Assembly: GCA_029783825.1 (NCBI GenBank) | Contig: JAREIK010005929.1 | Location: forward strand, 62,001-126,000 | DNA length: 64,000 nucleotides | Direction: 5' to 3' | Origin: Sapria himalayana | Lineage: Eukaryota; Streptophyta; Magnoliopsida; Malpighiales; Rafflesiaceae | Shown: piece by piece, positions 27,801 through 42,062 of the stretch | How the letters are laid out: the number at the start of each line of letters is the position of its first letter | Position numbering within the stretch: position 1 is the stretch's first letter | Program-made: the position numbers and the translations under genes | Notes under the pieces: model-generated | Databases searched by the model: none | What the model saw: only the letters and a program-made list of their open reading frames with translations | Told to the model about the DNA's origin: nothing

Positions 27801-28008
27801 TCAATATAAATAGCATCCTAAAGAACTAGCTATTTCAACACATAGGGGTACAACTTTGGTTTTGTCTGTTAGGGTACATGAGTCAAATTACCTTTGATAG
27901 CCCAGTGATTCAACATCAAATATGATTAGATATAATAGAGATAAATTAAAGCTCATATTATTTTGGTTAGAGCTTTAGCAATCATTCTATAGTTGGGAGA
28001 GGAACAAA

Positions 28009-31000
28009 ATATATTATTTTAATTATTCAGTATAATTTTAATTTTAATTTTAATTATTTATCAGTTTATTTTTATAGAAATATTAATTACAAAATAAATT
28101 ATTAGTGAGATAGATATAATTTAAATTAAATCCTTATATCCTAAATAATAAAGAATAAATCTAATTTTTTTTTCATTTTAATTTTTAATATTCAAATTTA
28201 ATTGTATATTTGTTTATTTTTATATAAATATTAATTACAAAATAAATTATGAGTTACACAAATATAATTTACAAAATTATTTTTAATCAAAATAATATAG
28301 ATAAACTTTTTAAAAGAAAAAAAAATTTCAAAACAAAAAATTATTATATAGTACTATATTTTGCCTTGCTTCTGAATCATTTTAGGTTTTGTAATTATCT
28401 TATCATTGATATTTATCTTATTAATAATAGATTATTAATTTATTTTTTGATCATTATTAAAATATTTCTCAATAAAATAGTTTATTTTGAATTTATATGA
28501 TATATAAATATAATGATTATTATAACTAAATATTGAATTCACATTTGAAAAAAATTTAAAAATTATTATATTTTCTAAGGTTATAACCTTTGAAAATATC
28601 AAAAAATAATAAAAATATATTTTTTATTTTTTTATTTTTTAAATATAACCTATAAACTACTAAATCCATACTCAGTTAAATAAGTAAATTCCCAGACCCC
28701 ATAATGCCTAAATACAGTAACCATTAAACCGATATATAATACAAAATAAATAATAAATCTATTTTTTATTTCTATATATTATAATTTTAAATATTCATTT
28801 TAATTATTTATTAGTTTATTTTTATAAAAATATTTATTACAAAATAAATTATGAGTGTGACAAATATACTTTAAATAATTTATTTTTAATGAAATAATAT
28901 ATATATATATATATACACGCATATAGAAGAAGTAAAAATTTAAAATTTTAAAATTATTATCTTGTAAATTATTTTACTTTAATTTTGAATCAAATTGGGT
29001 TTTGTAAATATTTTTTAATTAATTTCTATCTTTTTATTAATAGTTTATTAATTTAATTTTTGATCATTATTATAATATCTATCAATAAAATTGTTTATAT
29101 TGAATTTATATGATATATAATTATTAATATTATTATAACTAAAATATTATATTTACATTTAAAAAAATTTTAATTATTATTATATTTTCAAAGGTTATAA
29201 CCTATGAAAATGAGAAAAAATTATAAATTTTTTTTATTATTTTATTGTTTAAATAAAACCTATAAACTACTAAATGCCTAAAAACATAAATCGCTAAATT
29301 ATCAAATGACAAAACATCTAAATACTCAAACCATTAAATTGGTATACATTAATAATAAATCATAAATCTCATTTTAATTTTTATTCAGTATAATTTAAAA
29401 TTTTTATTTTAATTATTTATTAGTTTATTTTTATAGAAATATTAATTACAAAATAAATTATTAGTGAGACAGATTTAATTAAAATTAAACTGGTATAGCC
29501 TAAATAATAATTAATAAATCTCATTTTTTTTCAATATAATTTTAAATATTCATTTCAATTATTTATTTGTTTATTTTTATATAAATATTTATTACAAAAT
29601 AAATTATTAGTTACACAAATATAATTTATATAATTTATTTTTTAACAAAAAATATAGATAAACTTTTTAAAACAAAAAAAAAATTCAAAACAAAAAATTA
29701 TTATATTGTAATATATTTTGCTTTGCTTTTGAATAAATTTTTGTTTTGTAATTATATTTTAATTGATGTCTATCTTATTCATAATAGATTAGTTATTTAT
29801 TTTTTGATGATTATTAGAATATTTATTAATAAAATAGTTTATATTGAATTTTTATGATATATAAATATAATGATTATTATAACTAAATATTGTATTCACT
29901 TTTGAAAAAAATTTAAAAATTATTATATTTTCAAAGGTTATAACCTAAAAAAATGAGAAAAAAATAATAAAAATAAATTTTTTGTAATTTCATTTTTAAA
30001 ATATAACCTATATATCATTAAATGCTTACTTACTTAAATCACTAAGCTCATAAATCCAGAAACCCCAAAATACATAAACCTTTTAACAGCTATATACTAC
30101 TTAATAAATAATAAATCTCATTTTTATTTCTATTTATTAAAATTTTATATATTCATTTTAATTATAGTTTAATTTATTAGAAAAATTAATTACCAAATAA
30201 ATTTCAAGTGAGACAAATATTATTTAAATAATTTATTTTAATAAAAAAAAATATAAGCTAATAAAAAGAAGGAAAATTTTAAAATTTATATATTATTATT
30301 TAGTAATATCTTTTTATTTGATTTTGAATCATTTTGTGTTATGTAAATATATGTTAATTAATATATATATATTAATAATAATAGTTTATTAATTATGTTT
30401 TTTATCATTATTATAATATCTATCATTAAAATTATTTATATTGAATTTATATGATATATTATTAGTAAAATTAAAATAATTATACATTGTATTCACATTT
30501 CAAAAATTTTAAAAATTATTCTGTTTTCAAAGGTTATAACCTTTGAAAAACAGAAAAAATCAAAAATAGAATTTTAAATTTTTATTATATAAATAAAACT
30601 TATAAACCACTAAATGCCTAAAAACATAAATAGCAAAACTCCTAAATAATCAAACCATTAAACACGTATACAATATATAATAAATCATAAATCTAATTTT
30701 AATTTGTATTCATTATAATTTTAAATATTCATTTTAATTATTTATTAGTTTATTTTTTATAGAAATATCAATCACAAAATAAATAATGAGTCAGACAAAT
30801 AAAATTTTAATAATTTATTATTAATTAAAAAAAATAAGCTTATATAAAGAAGTAAAAGTTTAAAAACAAAAAATTATTATTTAGTAATATATTTTACTTT
30901 GATTTTGAATCATTATATATAGGTTTTGCAATTATATTTTAATTGCGATCAATCTTTTTAATAATAGTTTATTAATTTATTATTTGATCATTTTTATAAT

Positions 31001-33590
31001 ATCAAACAATAAAAGTAATTATATTCAATTAAAATGTATTATAATTATTAAGTTATTATAACTAAATATTATATTTACATTTGAAAAAAATTTAAAAATA
31101 ATTATATTTTCAAAGGTTATAACCTTTAAAAATGATAATAAATCACAAAATAATTATTTTAATATTTTATTATTTAAATAAAACTTATAACCCACTAAAT
31201 GCCTAAACATTTAAATCTCTAGACTCCTAAACCCCAAAACCCCCTAAATACTTAAAAAACCATTAACCCTATATAACCTAAATAATAAATAATAAATAAT
31301 AAATCTCATTTTTATTTGTATTCATTATAATTTTAAATATTCATTTTAATTATTTTTAGATTATTTTTATAGAAATATTAATTACGAAATAAATAGTGAA
31401 TGACATATATAATTTAAATAAATTATTTTTTATGAAAAAAAATAAGCTTATAAAAATAAATACAATTTCAAAAATTTAAAATTTTATTTATTACTAGAAT
31501 TTACTTTGATTTTGAATTATTTTGGGTTCTGCAAATATATTTTAATTAATATCTATCTTATTAATAATAGTTTATTAATTTATTTTTTGATTATCAAAAT
31601 TATAGGTATTAATAAATTTTTTATATTGAATTTTTATCAAATATAATTATTAAGATTATTATAACTAAGTTTTGTATTCTTAATGTAGAACTATTAAAAA
31701 ATTATTATATTTTCAAAGGTTTTAACCTTTGAAAATCACGAAAATTAATAAAAATAAATTTTTTATTATTTCATTGATTAAATAAAACCTATAAATACCT
31801 AAATGTGTAAACATATAAATCAATAACCTCATTAACCGCAAAACCACAATAAACGTAAACCATTAAATAGGTATACCCTAAATAATAAATCATAAATCTC
31901 ATTTTTATTAGTATTCATTATACTTTATATATATATTTTAATTATTTATTAGTTTATTAAAATTATCTTAACTAAATATAGTATTCACATTTTAAAAAAA
32001 TTTAAAAATTGTTATAGTTTCAAAGGTTATATCCTTTAAAAATGAGAACAAATAACAAAAAAAAAATTTTGTTGTTATTTTATTTTTTTAATAAAACATA
32101 TAAACTACTATATGCCTAAACACTTAAATCACTAAATTCTTAAATCCCAAAACTCCTAAATAAATAATCTTTTAAACCTATATATTTTATCTTATTAATA
32201 ATAGTTTTATTTAATATCTATCTTATTAATATATTTTACTTTGATTTTGAATCATTTTAGGTTCTGCAAATATATTTTATTTAATATCTATCTTATTAAT
32301 ACTAGTTTATTAATTTATTTTATTATCGTCATCATAATATCTTTAAAAAAATTATTTATATTGAATTTACATAATATATAATTATTTAGATTATTTTAAC
32401 AAAATAATATTTTCACATTTTAAAATAATTTAAAAATTATTAAGTTATCGAAGGTTATAACCTTTGAAAATAAGAAAAAATAAAAAAATAATTTTTTTGT
32501 CATTAGATTGTTTAAATAAAATCTATAAACAACAAAATACTTAAATTCTTAATGACTAAACTTCTAAACCCTCAAGCCCATAAATACATAAGCCTTTAAA
32601 TTAGTATACTCTAAATAATAAATAATAAATATCATTTTTATTAGTATTACTATAATTTTAAATATTCATTTTAATTATTTATCAGATTATTTTTATTGAA
32701 ATATTAATTACAAAATAAATTATTAGTGAGACGGATATAATTTAAATAAATTATTTTTCATCAAAAAAATATAAGATTATAAAAATATGCAAAATTTTTA
32801 AAACTAAATATTATTATTTAGTAATTTATTTTAATTTAATTTTTAATAATTTTAAATTTTGCAATTATTTTTTAATTTATATCATTCTAATTAATAATAG
32901 TTTATTAATTTATCCATTGATCATTATTATAATATCTATTAATAAAATTATTTATATTGATTTTACATTATATATAATTATCAAGATTATTATAACTAAA
33001 TATTATATTCACATTTTAAAAAAAATTAAATATTATTATATTTTCTAAGGTAATAACCTTTAAAAATCAGATAAAATCACCAAGGCATAAACACTTAAAT
33101 GACTAAACCCTAAAACACCTAAATACTTAAACCATTAAACCTGTATATCCTGAATAATAAATAATAAATCTCAATTTTATTTGTATTCATTATAATTTTA
33201 AATATTTATTTTAATTATTTATCAGTTTATTTTTATAGAATTATAAATTAAAAATAAATTATGAGGCAAACAAATATAATTTAAATAATTTATTTTTAAT
33301 CACAAAAATATTAACTTATAAAAAAAGCAAAATATTAAAAAAATTATTATTTAGTAATATATACTTTGATTTTGAATAAATTTATATTTTACAAATATAT
33401 TTTAAATAATATCTATCTTATTAATAATAGTTTATTAATTTATTTATTGATCATTATTATAATATCTAGCAATGTGATTATTTATATTGAATTTAAATGA
33501 CTTATATTTATTAAGATTATTATAACTAAATATTTTATTTACATTTGAATAAAAATTAGAATTTTTTATATTTTCAAAGGTTATAACCTT
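28009..33590 (+). repeat. AT-rich satellite array, section 5 (F, G, E'+F, M, J, K, A, Q, B', C')
   Basis: Resumes after P copy 1 in mid-monomer. Class order matches 40.6-46.2 kb. The A unit (from about 31770) has lost some 300 bp relative to the A unit at 44.1 kb; the join is near 31955, where 'tagtttattaaaattatc' replaces the usual body. The Q unit (near 32100) contains an internal partial duplication: 'tttaatatctatcttatt' appears twice between 32205 and 32300. A (TA)n run lies at about 28890-28914. The palindrome at 30527 is exact. No gene seen. Confidence 0.91.
30527..30546. other. Conserved satellite palindrome, exact 20-mer
   Basis: Exact core with symmetry over 26 bp (30524-30549), between an M body and a J heptamer block. 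Confidence 0.85.
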
Positions 33591-36500
33591 AAAAAATTAG
33601 AAAAAAAAAATAATTTTTTTGTTATATCATTCTTTAAATAAATTTTATAGACCACTAAATGCATACATAGTTAAATGATTAAACTCCTAAACCTAGTTAT
33701 GCCTAAATACATAAACCATTAAACCATTATATACTACTTAATTATTATTAAATATAATTTTTATTTCTATTTATTATAAGTTTAAATATTTATTTTAATT
33801 CTTAATTACTTTATTTCTATAAAAATATTTATTACAAAATAACTTATGAGTGTTAGAATTATAATTTAAATAATTTTTTTTAATCAATAAAAGTATTTAC
33901 GTGTATTTAATAAGTAAAAATTTAAAAATTAAAAATTATTATTAAGTAATATATTTTACTTTAATTTTGAAAATATTTTTATATTAATATCTATCTTATT
34001 ATTAATAGTTTATTAATTTAATTTTTGATCATTATTATAATATCTATCAATAAAATTATTTATATTGAATTTATATGATATATATATTAATATTATTATA
34101 CCTAAATATTGTATACACATTTCAAAAAATTTTAAATATTATTATATTTTCAAAGGTTATAACCTATGAAAATAAGAAAAAATTACGAAATTTTTTATTA
34201 TTTTATTGTTTAAATAAAACCTATAAACAACTAAATGCCTAAAGCATAAATCACTAAACTCCTAAATGACAAAACCTCTAAATACTTAAACAATTAAACT
34301 GGTATACATTAATAATAAATCATGAATTTCATTTTAATTTTTATTAAGTTTAATTTTAAAATTTTATTTTAATTATTTATCAGTTTATTTAATAGAAATA
34401 TTAATTACAAAATAAATTATTCTTTAAATATATCTAATTTAAATTTAATCGGTATACCCTAAATAATAAATAATAAAACTCATTTTTTTTTCATTATAAT
34501 TTTAAATATTTATTTTAATTATCTATTTGTATATTTTTATATAATTATTAATTACAAAATAAATTATGAGTTAAATAAATATAATTTAAATAAATTATTT
34601 TTAATCAAAAAATTATAAATAAACTTTAAAAAAAAATTTCAAAACAAAAAATTATTATATAGTAATATATTTTGCTTTTCTTCTGAATCATTTAAAGTTT
34701 TGTAATTATATTTTAATTAATATCTATCTTATTAATAAAAGATTATTAATTTATTTTTTGATTATTATTAGAATATTTATCATTAAAAATGTTTATATTG
34801 AATTCATATGATATATAAATTTAATGATTATTTTGATTAAATGCCTAAACACCTAAATGACTAAACTACAAAATTCTGATACCCCTATATAGATAATCCT
34901 TCAAACCAGTGTACTGTAAATAATAATTAAGAAATCTCATTTTTATTTGTTTTCATTATAATTTAAAAAAATGATTTCGATTGTTTAGTTATATATATAT
35001 ATTAATTATCAAATAAATTATGAGTTAAAAATATAATTTATTGAAAATATTTTTCATCAAGAAATTGATATGCTTATAAAAAGAATAAAAATTTATAAAC
35101 AAATAATTATTATTAAGTAATATATTTTGCTTTGCATTTGAATCATTTTAGGGTTTGATATTATATTTTAAGTAATATCAATCTTATTCATAATAGATTT
35201 TTAATTTATTTTTTAATAATTATTAGAATATCTATCAATAAAATCGTTTATATTTAATTTATATTATATATAATTATTATGATTATTATAAATAAATATT
35301 TATTCACTTTTGAAAAAATTTAAAAATTATTATATTTTCTAAGGTTATAACTTTTAAAAATATCAAAAAATAATAAAAATATTTTTTTTTATTTTTTTTC
35401 TTAAATAAAAACTATAAACCACTAAATACATACACAGTTAAATCAGTAAACTTCTAAACCCCGAATTCCCTAAATACATAAACCATTAAACTACTATTTA
35501 CTACTTAATAATTAATAAATCTAAATTTTATTTCTATTTATTATAATTTTAATTATTTATTTTAATTATTTATTAATTAATTTTTATAGAAATATTTATT
35601 ACAAAATAAAGTATGAGTGCGAAAAATATTATTTAATTAATTTATTTTTAATAAAAAAAATATACGCTTATAAATGAAGTAAAAATTTAAAAATTAAATA
35701 TTATTATCCAGTAATATATTTTACTTTAATTTTGAATCAATTTGGGTTTTGTAAATATTTTTTATTTAATATCTACCTTTTTATTAATAGTTTATTAATT
35801 TAATTTCTGATCATTATTATATTATCTATCAATAAAATTGTTTATATTGAATTTATATGATATATAATAATTAATATTATTATAACAAAATATTGTATTC
35901 ACATTTCAAAAAATTCTAAATATTATTATATTTTCAAAGGTTATAACCTATGAAAATGATAACAAATTATATAAATTTTTTTTGTTATTTTATTTTTTTA
36001 TTAAAAACCTATAAACCACTAAATGCCTAAAAACATAAATCGCTAAACTCCTAACGACAAAACCTCTAAATACTTAAACTATTAAACTAGTATACATTAA
36101 TAATAAATCATAAATCTCATTTTAATTTTCATTCAGTATAATTTTAAATTTTTATTTTAATTATTTATTAGTTTTTTTTATAGAAATATTAATTACAAAA
36201 TAAATTATTAGTGAGACAGATCTAATTTAAATTAAACTAGTATCCCTAATTAATAAATAATAATAATAAAATTTTTTTTTTATAATTTTAAATATTTATT
36301 ATAAATATTTATTTGTTTATTTATATATAAGTATTAATTACAAAATAAATTGAGTTAGACATATATAATTTATATATATTATTTTTCATCAAAAAATTAT
36401 AGATAAACTTTTTAAAAGAAAAAAAAATTTCTAAACAAAAAATTATTATATAGTAATATATTTTTCTTTGCTTCTGAATCATTTTAGGTTTTATAATTAT

Positions 36501-38526
36501 ATTGTAATTGATATCTATCATTTTTTTAATTGAAATATATCTTATTAATAATAGATTATTAATTTATTTTTTGATCATTATTAGAATATTTATCAATAAA
36601 ATTGTTTTTCTTGAATTTATATGATATATAAATATAATGATTATAATACCTAAAGATTGTATTCCCTTTTGAAAAAAAATAAAAAATTATTATATTTTGA
36701 AAGTTTATAACATTTGAAAATATCAAAAAATAATAAAAATATATTTATTGTTATTTTATTTTTTAAATAAAAACTATAAACCACTAAAAGCCTAAAAACA
36801 TAAATTGCTAAACTCCTAAACGACGAAAGCTCTAAATACTTATTCCATTAAACTGGTATAGATTAATAATAAATCATAAAGCTCATTTTAATTTTTATTC
36901 AGAATAATTTTAAATTATTATTTTAATTATTTATCAGATTATTTTTTTAGAAATATTAATTACAAAATAAATTATTAGTGACACAGATCTAATTTTAATT
37001 AAAATTGTATCCCTAAATAATAAATAATAAATCTTATTTTTTTTCATTATAATTTTAAATATTCATTTTAATTATTTTTTTTTGTTTTTTTATATATAAA
37101 TATTAATTACAAAATAAATTGAGCTAGACAAAATGATTTATTAAAATTATTCTTCATCAAAAAATTTTACATAAACTTTTTAAACGAAAAAAAAATTTCA
37201 AAACAAAAAATTATTATATAGTAATATATTTTGCCTTATTTCTGAATCATTTTAGGTTTTGTAATTATTTTTTAATTGATATCTATCTTATTAATACTAG
37301 ATTTTTAATTTATTTTTTGATGATTATTATAATATTTATCAATAAAATTATTTATATTGAATTTACATGTTATATAAGTATAAAGATTATTATAACTAAA
37401 TAGTATATTTACATTTGAAAATAATTTAAAAATTTTTATATTTTTAAAGGTTATCATCTTTGAAAATGAGATAAAATCACAAAAATAATTTTTTTATTAT
37501 TTTATTGTTTATATAAAACCTATAAACTACTAAATACCTAAATGCTTAAATCATTAAACTCCTCAACCCTAAAACCTTAAAACCCTTAAATACCTAAACA
37601 TTTAAACCATCTTTAAAGGTTTATTTATTTATAAATAATATATAAATATCTATCAATAAATAATAGTTCATTAATTTATTTTTTGATCATTATTATATTT
37701 ATATTTATAATTAGTTTATTAATATATATCAATAAAATCGTTTATTTTTAATTTACATGATATATAATTATTAAGTTTATTATAACTAAATATTGTAATC
37801 ACATTTGATAAAAATTTAAAATTATTATATTTATAAAGGTTATAAACTTCAAAATTGATAAAAAATTGAAAAATAATTTTTTTTGTTATTTCATTATTTA
37901 AATAAAACATATAATCTACTAAATGCCTAAACTCCTAAATACTTAAACCATTAAAGTGGTATACGAGAAATAATTACTCATAAATCTCATTTTTATTGGT
38001 TTTCGTTATAATTTCAATATTCATTTTAATTATTTATTAGTTTATTTTTATAGAAATATTAATTGCAAAATAAAATTATGAATGAGACAAATATAATTTA
38101 ATTTATTTATTTTCATCAAAAAATTTATAAGCTTATAAAAAGAATCAAAAATTTAAAAATAAAAAATTATTATTTAGTAATATATTTCACTGTGATTTTG
38201 AATTGTTTTAGGTTTAGCAAATATATTTTAATTAATATCTATCTTATTAATAATAGTTTATTAATCTATTTTATGATCAGTATTATAATATCGATTAATA
38301 AAATTATTTATATTGAATTTACATGATATTTAATTTTTATGATTATTATAATTAAATATTGTAATAACATTTGAAAAAAAATTAAAAATTATAATATTTT
38401 CAATGGTTATAAACTTGAAAATGAAAAAAAAATCATAAAAATAATTTTTTTGTTATTTAATTATTTAAATAAAACCTATGAACCACAAAATACCTAAATA
38501 CTTAAATTACTAAACTCCTAAACCCT
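33591..38526 (+). repeat. AT-rich satellite array, section 6 (G, E'+F, L, G, E'+F, E'+F, N, O)
   Basis: A fused unit starts the section: a D-type leader ('gttatatcattctttaaat') runs into a G-class heptamer block at about 33655. Near 34838 a body is truncated after 'tattttgattaaat' and joined directly to an L-class block, losing most of a monomer. Two consecutive E'+F composites (about 36000 and 36770) precede the short N unit (about 37450-37840) and an O unit cut by P copy 2. The palindromes here are degenerate. No coding feature is supported. Confidence 0.9.
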
Positions 38527-39163
38527 AATACTGTTGAACCACACACACATAGCAACGGACCACAGTACACACGTGCACATATTCTTGTCCATGTTGGTCT
38601 AGCATTTAGAGGGGCCAGCAAGTCATGGAAGTAGCCAGAATTATGGCCCACCAGCTTGTAGAGGGACCCACTAGCAAGCTGGGATGATTACATTCAGGCA
38701 ACTAACGAGGCCGAGCAATGTGGTCAGGAGTAAACCCAGGAGTTGCTAGGAGTGGGTCCCACTATCCCTATCAGGCAGCATAGAGGGCCACCCAACCATT
38801 GCCCAATAGGAGTAGCGGGTAATCCATGATTAATTTGAGAGCCGGCAAAATCCAAAGCATCACCAAGCATGACCGGTAACCAATGGAGTCCACACCAGCC
38901 ACACTAGAGCGAAAGATTCAAACTTGTAGTTAATGTTTGTAGACTTATGTGTATTTAGGACTTTGTATGCACCATGTACTTGTAGAATTCAGAGGTGAGA
39001 ATGAATTGACAAAGTGCCATAGATATGGACTTGTGGATTTATGGGTATTTAGTTTTACATGTATTCCATTGTATAGCAATGAAATAGGCCAATGCTTGAT
39101 GATGCATGTCACACACATGCACAATCTTATATTTGCATAGTTTTAATATGGTGCATAATTCAG

Positions 39164-39252
39164 GTTCCTCCAAAAGGCTTGGACAAATTCAAATGGAAAG
39201 GACGCAGTGCGCATAATGTTTTATTGCCAACTCTGAAGACCGGTAATGCCAG
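39164..39252 (+). other. Exon-like 89-bp segment in P copy 2
   Basis: Same length and AG..GT borders as 26551-26639. It opens VPPKGLDKFKWKGRS and stays open. About eight residues differ from copy 1. Confidence 0.28.
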
Positions 39253-40252
39253 GTGATTTTAGTTGTATTCGTACTCTTGGAATTATTAGGCTTTATGTTT
39301 TTTTATCTATTTTATGCATAGAATCAACAAGGTGCATAGGATATCGTGGGCTGGCCTAAATTAGTCCGCTTTTTAATCTCTTGCAATTTGTGTGACTAAA
39401 TGATAAATAAAGTTTATATTTTCAAAAAAAAACAAAAAAAAACCATAAACCCTAACTTTAAATTTTAAACATTAAACCATAAACTATAACCCTAATCTAT
39501 AAACCTTAAATACTAAATCTCATGTTTTGCACTTTTATAATCATATGATAAGTGTTAAATTTAAATTGAAATTCACAACTTTTAGGAATGTCACAAATTT
39601 ATCTTTTTGTATATGTAACACAAAGTCATGACTCAAGGGGTGAGTTATGGATTCAGTCTCTTTCTTGCTTTAGATTATTGTATCATTAGCAATGGTAATG
39701 ATTGTATATTTTGTCTCTAGAACACAAAATCATATCGATGAGAATATGCCATAACTTGTGTCTCTCTATTGAACATATTGTTATGGCACTAAGAATGATC
39801 ATGAATACATATTTCATAACTATAATACTTGGTCATAGTATTGGATATGACCATTACTTGTGCATTTTATCTTTATATTACAAAGTCATTGCACTAGGAA
39901 TGATTGTTACTTTGGACATTTCTCAAGAGCAAAAGTCATGACCCTAGAAATAGTTAAAGCTCGAGTACTACTCTTTATAACTTTCTATAGCTAAAATTCT
40001 TGGGATTGGAAATATCACTATGGCTTTTATAATTGATTTGTGACCTCAAGTGTCAATATGAAAGACTAATATTTTGAGCAATGACCTTTTATACATTTGA
40101 ATATGATTCATTTACACCTTTTTGGGTATTGTGAGCTTGTATACATAAATCATTTAATATAAAAAGAAAGAAATGATACTTTATATATCCAAGAGGATAT
40201 AAAAAAGGGGCCTAGACATGCCAATAAAATAAATTTTTTGATTCTTGATTGA

Positions 40253-40435
40253 ATGAGAGCCCATTCTTCTTGCCCTGCTCAAACCGCCCAGGGGCTATTT
40301 TGTACTAATAGGGTAAAAGGTGGTTATTTTATTAGAGGTGAACTATGTTTTATAAAAATTGCTTTGAGTGTGTGCATCAGAGATATTTTAGAAGAAATTA
40401 CAATAATCAATATAAATAGCATCCTAAACAACTAG
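40253..40435 (+). pseudogene. 60-codon open frame in P copy 2 (unknown)
   Basis: Starts at an ATG that copy 1 lacks (AAG there) and reads MRAHSSCPAQTAQGLFCTNR, then 'GGYFIRGELCFIKIALSVC' and 'DILEE'. The similarity to copy 1 continues to DILEE. Upstream is a TGA in frame. No promoter or partner gene seen. Most likely a relic frame. Confidence 0.2.
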
Positions 40436-40671
40436 CTATTTCAACAGATAGGTGTAAAACATTGGTTTAGTCTGTTAGCATACATAAGTCAAATTGCCTT
40501 TGATAGCCGAGTGATTCAACATCAAATATGATGAGACATACTAGAGATAAAGTAAAGTTCCTATTATTTTGGTTAGAGCTTTAGCAATCATTCTAGAGTC
40601 GAAAGAAAAACAAATTAAATTATTTTAATTATTCATTATAATTATAATTTTTATTTTAATTATTTATCAGT

Positions 40672-41118
40672 TTATTTTTATAGAAATATTAATTACAAAA
40701 TAAATTATTAGTGAGATAGATCTAATTTAAATTAAACCGGTATATCATAAATAATAAAGAATAAATCTCATTTTTTTCATTTTAATTTTAGTTATTCAAA
40801 TTTAATTATTTATTTGTTTATTTTTATATAAATATTAATTAAAAAATAAATTATGAGTTACACAAATATAATTTATATAAATTATTTTTCATCAAAATAA
40901 TATAGATAAACTTTTTAAAAGAAAAAAAAATTCAAAACAAAAAATTATTATATAGTAATATATTTTGCTTTGCTTCTGATTCATTTTAGGTTTTGTAATT
41001 ATATTATAATTGATATTAATCTTATTAATAATAGATTATTAATTTATTTTTTGATCATTATTAGAATATTTATCAATTAAATAGTTTATATTGAATTTAT
41101 ATGATATATAAATATAAT
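40672..41118 (+). repeat. Direct repeat, left copy (447 bp)
   Basis: Matches 41616-42062 at a constant offset of 944 with one visible substitution. The identity is far higher than between ordinary monomers of the array, implying a very recent event. Confidence 0.93.
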
Positions 41119-41594
41119 TTATATAAATTATATTTGTCTAACTCATAATTTATTTTGTAATTAATATTTATATAAAAAAAACAAATAAATATTAAAATGA
41201 ATATTTAAAATTATAATGAAAAAAATGATATTTATTCTTTATTATTTAGGGTATACCGGTTTAAATTAAATTATATCTATCTTACTAATTATTTATTTTG
41301 TAATTAATATTTCTAAAAAAATAAACTATTAAATAATTAAAATAAAAATTTAAAATTATACTGAATAAAAATTAAAATGAGATTTATAATAATTATTAAT
41401 GTATACCAGTTTAATGGTTTAAGTATTTAAAGGTTTTGTTGTTTAGAAATTTTAGGCATTTAGTGGTTTATAGGTTTTATTTAAATAATGAAATAACAAA
41501 AAAATTATTTTTTTAATATTTTTTAACATTTTTAAAGGTTATAACATTTGAAAATATAATAATTTTTAAATTTTTTTCAAATGTAAATATAATA
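41119..41594 (-). repeat. Inverted satellite segment
   Basis: Its reverse complement reads as a normal unit: heptamer block 'aaaccactaaatgcctaaaa', 'aaactggtatacattaata', an E-type body and an F-type second motif ACCGGTATACCC. It starts at a perfect 24-bp palindrome (41111-41134), a likely strand-switch point. Confidence 0.9.
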
Positions 41595-41615
41595 AAGAAT
41601 TATTAGTGAGATATA

Positions 41616-42062
41616 TTATTTTTATAGAAATATTAATTACAAAATAAATTATTAGTGAGATAGATCTAATTTAAATTAAACCGGTATATCATAAATAATA
41701 AAGAATAAATCTCATTTTTTTCATTTTAATTTTAGTTATTCAAATTTAATTATTTATTTGTTTATTTTTATATAAATATTAATTAAAAAATAAATTATGA
41801 GTTACACAAATATAATTTATATAAATTATTTTTCATCAAAATAATATAGATAAACTTTTTAAAAGAAAAAAAAATTCAAAACAAAAAATTATTATATAGT
41901 AATATATTTTGCTTTGCTTCTGATTCATTTTAGGTTTTGTAATTATATTATAATTGATATTAATCATATTAATAATAGATTATTAATTTATTTTTTGATC
42001 ATTATTAGAATATTTATCAATTAAATAGTTTATATTGAATTTATATGATATATAAATATAAT
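41616..42062 (+). repeat. Direct repeat, right copy (447 bp)
   Basis: Second copy of 40672-41118. From 42063 the array continues normally ('gattattttaactaaatattg'). Confidence 0.93.

Larger units (their letters stand above)
25541..28008. mobile_element. Unidentified dispersed repeat 'P', copy 1
   Basis: Non-satellite sequence of about 2.47 kb with a near-relative at 38527-40612. It replaces part of an O-class monomer: the left flank stops in the heptamer block (CTCCTAAACC) while the right flank resumes mid-body of an E-type unit ('attattcagtataatttta'). No target duplication is visible, and it is not a simple insertion. The left half (to about 26820) is GC-richer, has recurring CACACACATGCACAATCTT-like modules near 25590, 26020, 26240 and 26500, and ends in a polyadenylation-like tail. 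The right half is AT-richer with degenerate telomere-like heptamers and AAAGTCATGAC-type motifs. No terminal repeats or recognisable transposase seen. It may be a chimera of host-derived fragments. Confidence 0.75.
38527..40612. mobile_element. Unidentified dispersed repeat 'P', copy 2
   Basis: About 2.09 kb and clearly homologous to 25541-28008 throughout, except for the missing stretch equivalent to 26001-26372. The left satellite flank (O-class block ending in CTCCTAAACCC) and the right flank ('ttattttaattattcattat') match those of copy 1. The two are therefore copies of one event duplicated with the surrounding array, about 13 kb apart. The AATAAA/poly-A block, telomere-like heptamers and splice-like 89-bp segment (39164-39252) are all retained. 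Confidence 0.75.
40613..42062. repeat. Satellite section 7: duplication-inversion-duplication
   Basis: After P copy 2 the satellite resumes in an E'/F-type unit. The segment 40672-41118 is repeated at 41616-42062 without any length change, and I find a single mismatch (CTT against CAT in 'ttaatc-tatt'). Between the copies lies about 480 bp of satellite in reverse orientation (about 41119-41594), recognisable as inverted GGTATACC and inverted heptamers (TTTAGTGGTTTATAGG). A small extra direct fragment follows at 41596-41612. It is the only inverted stretch seen in the window. Confidence 0.9.
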
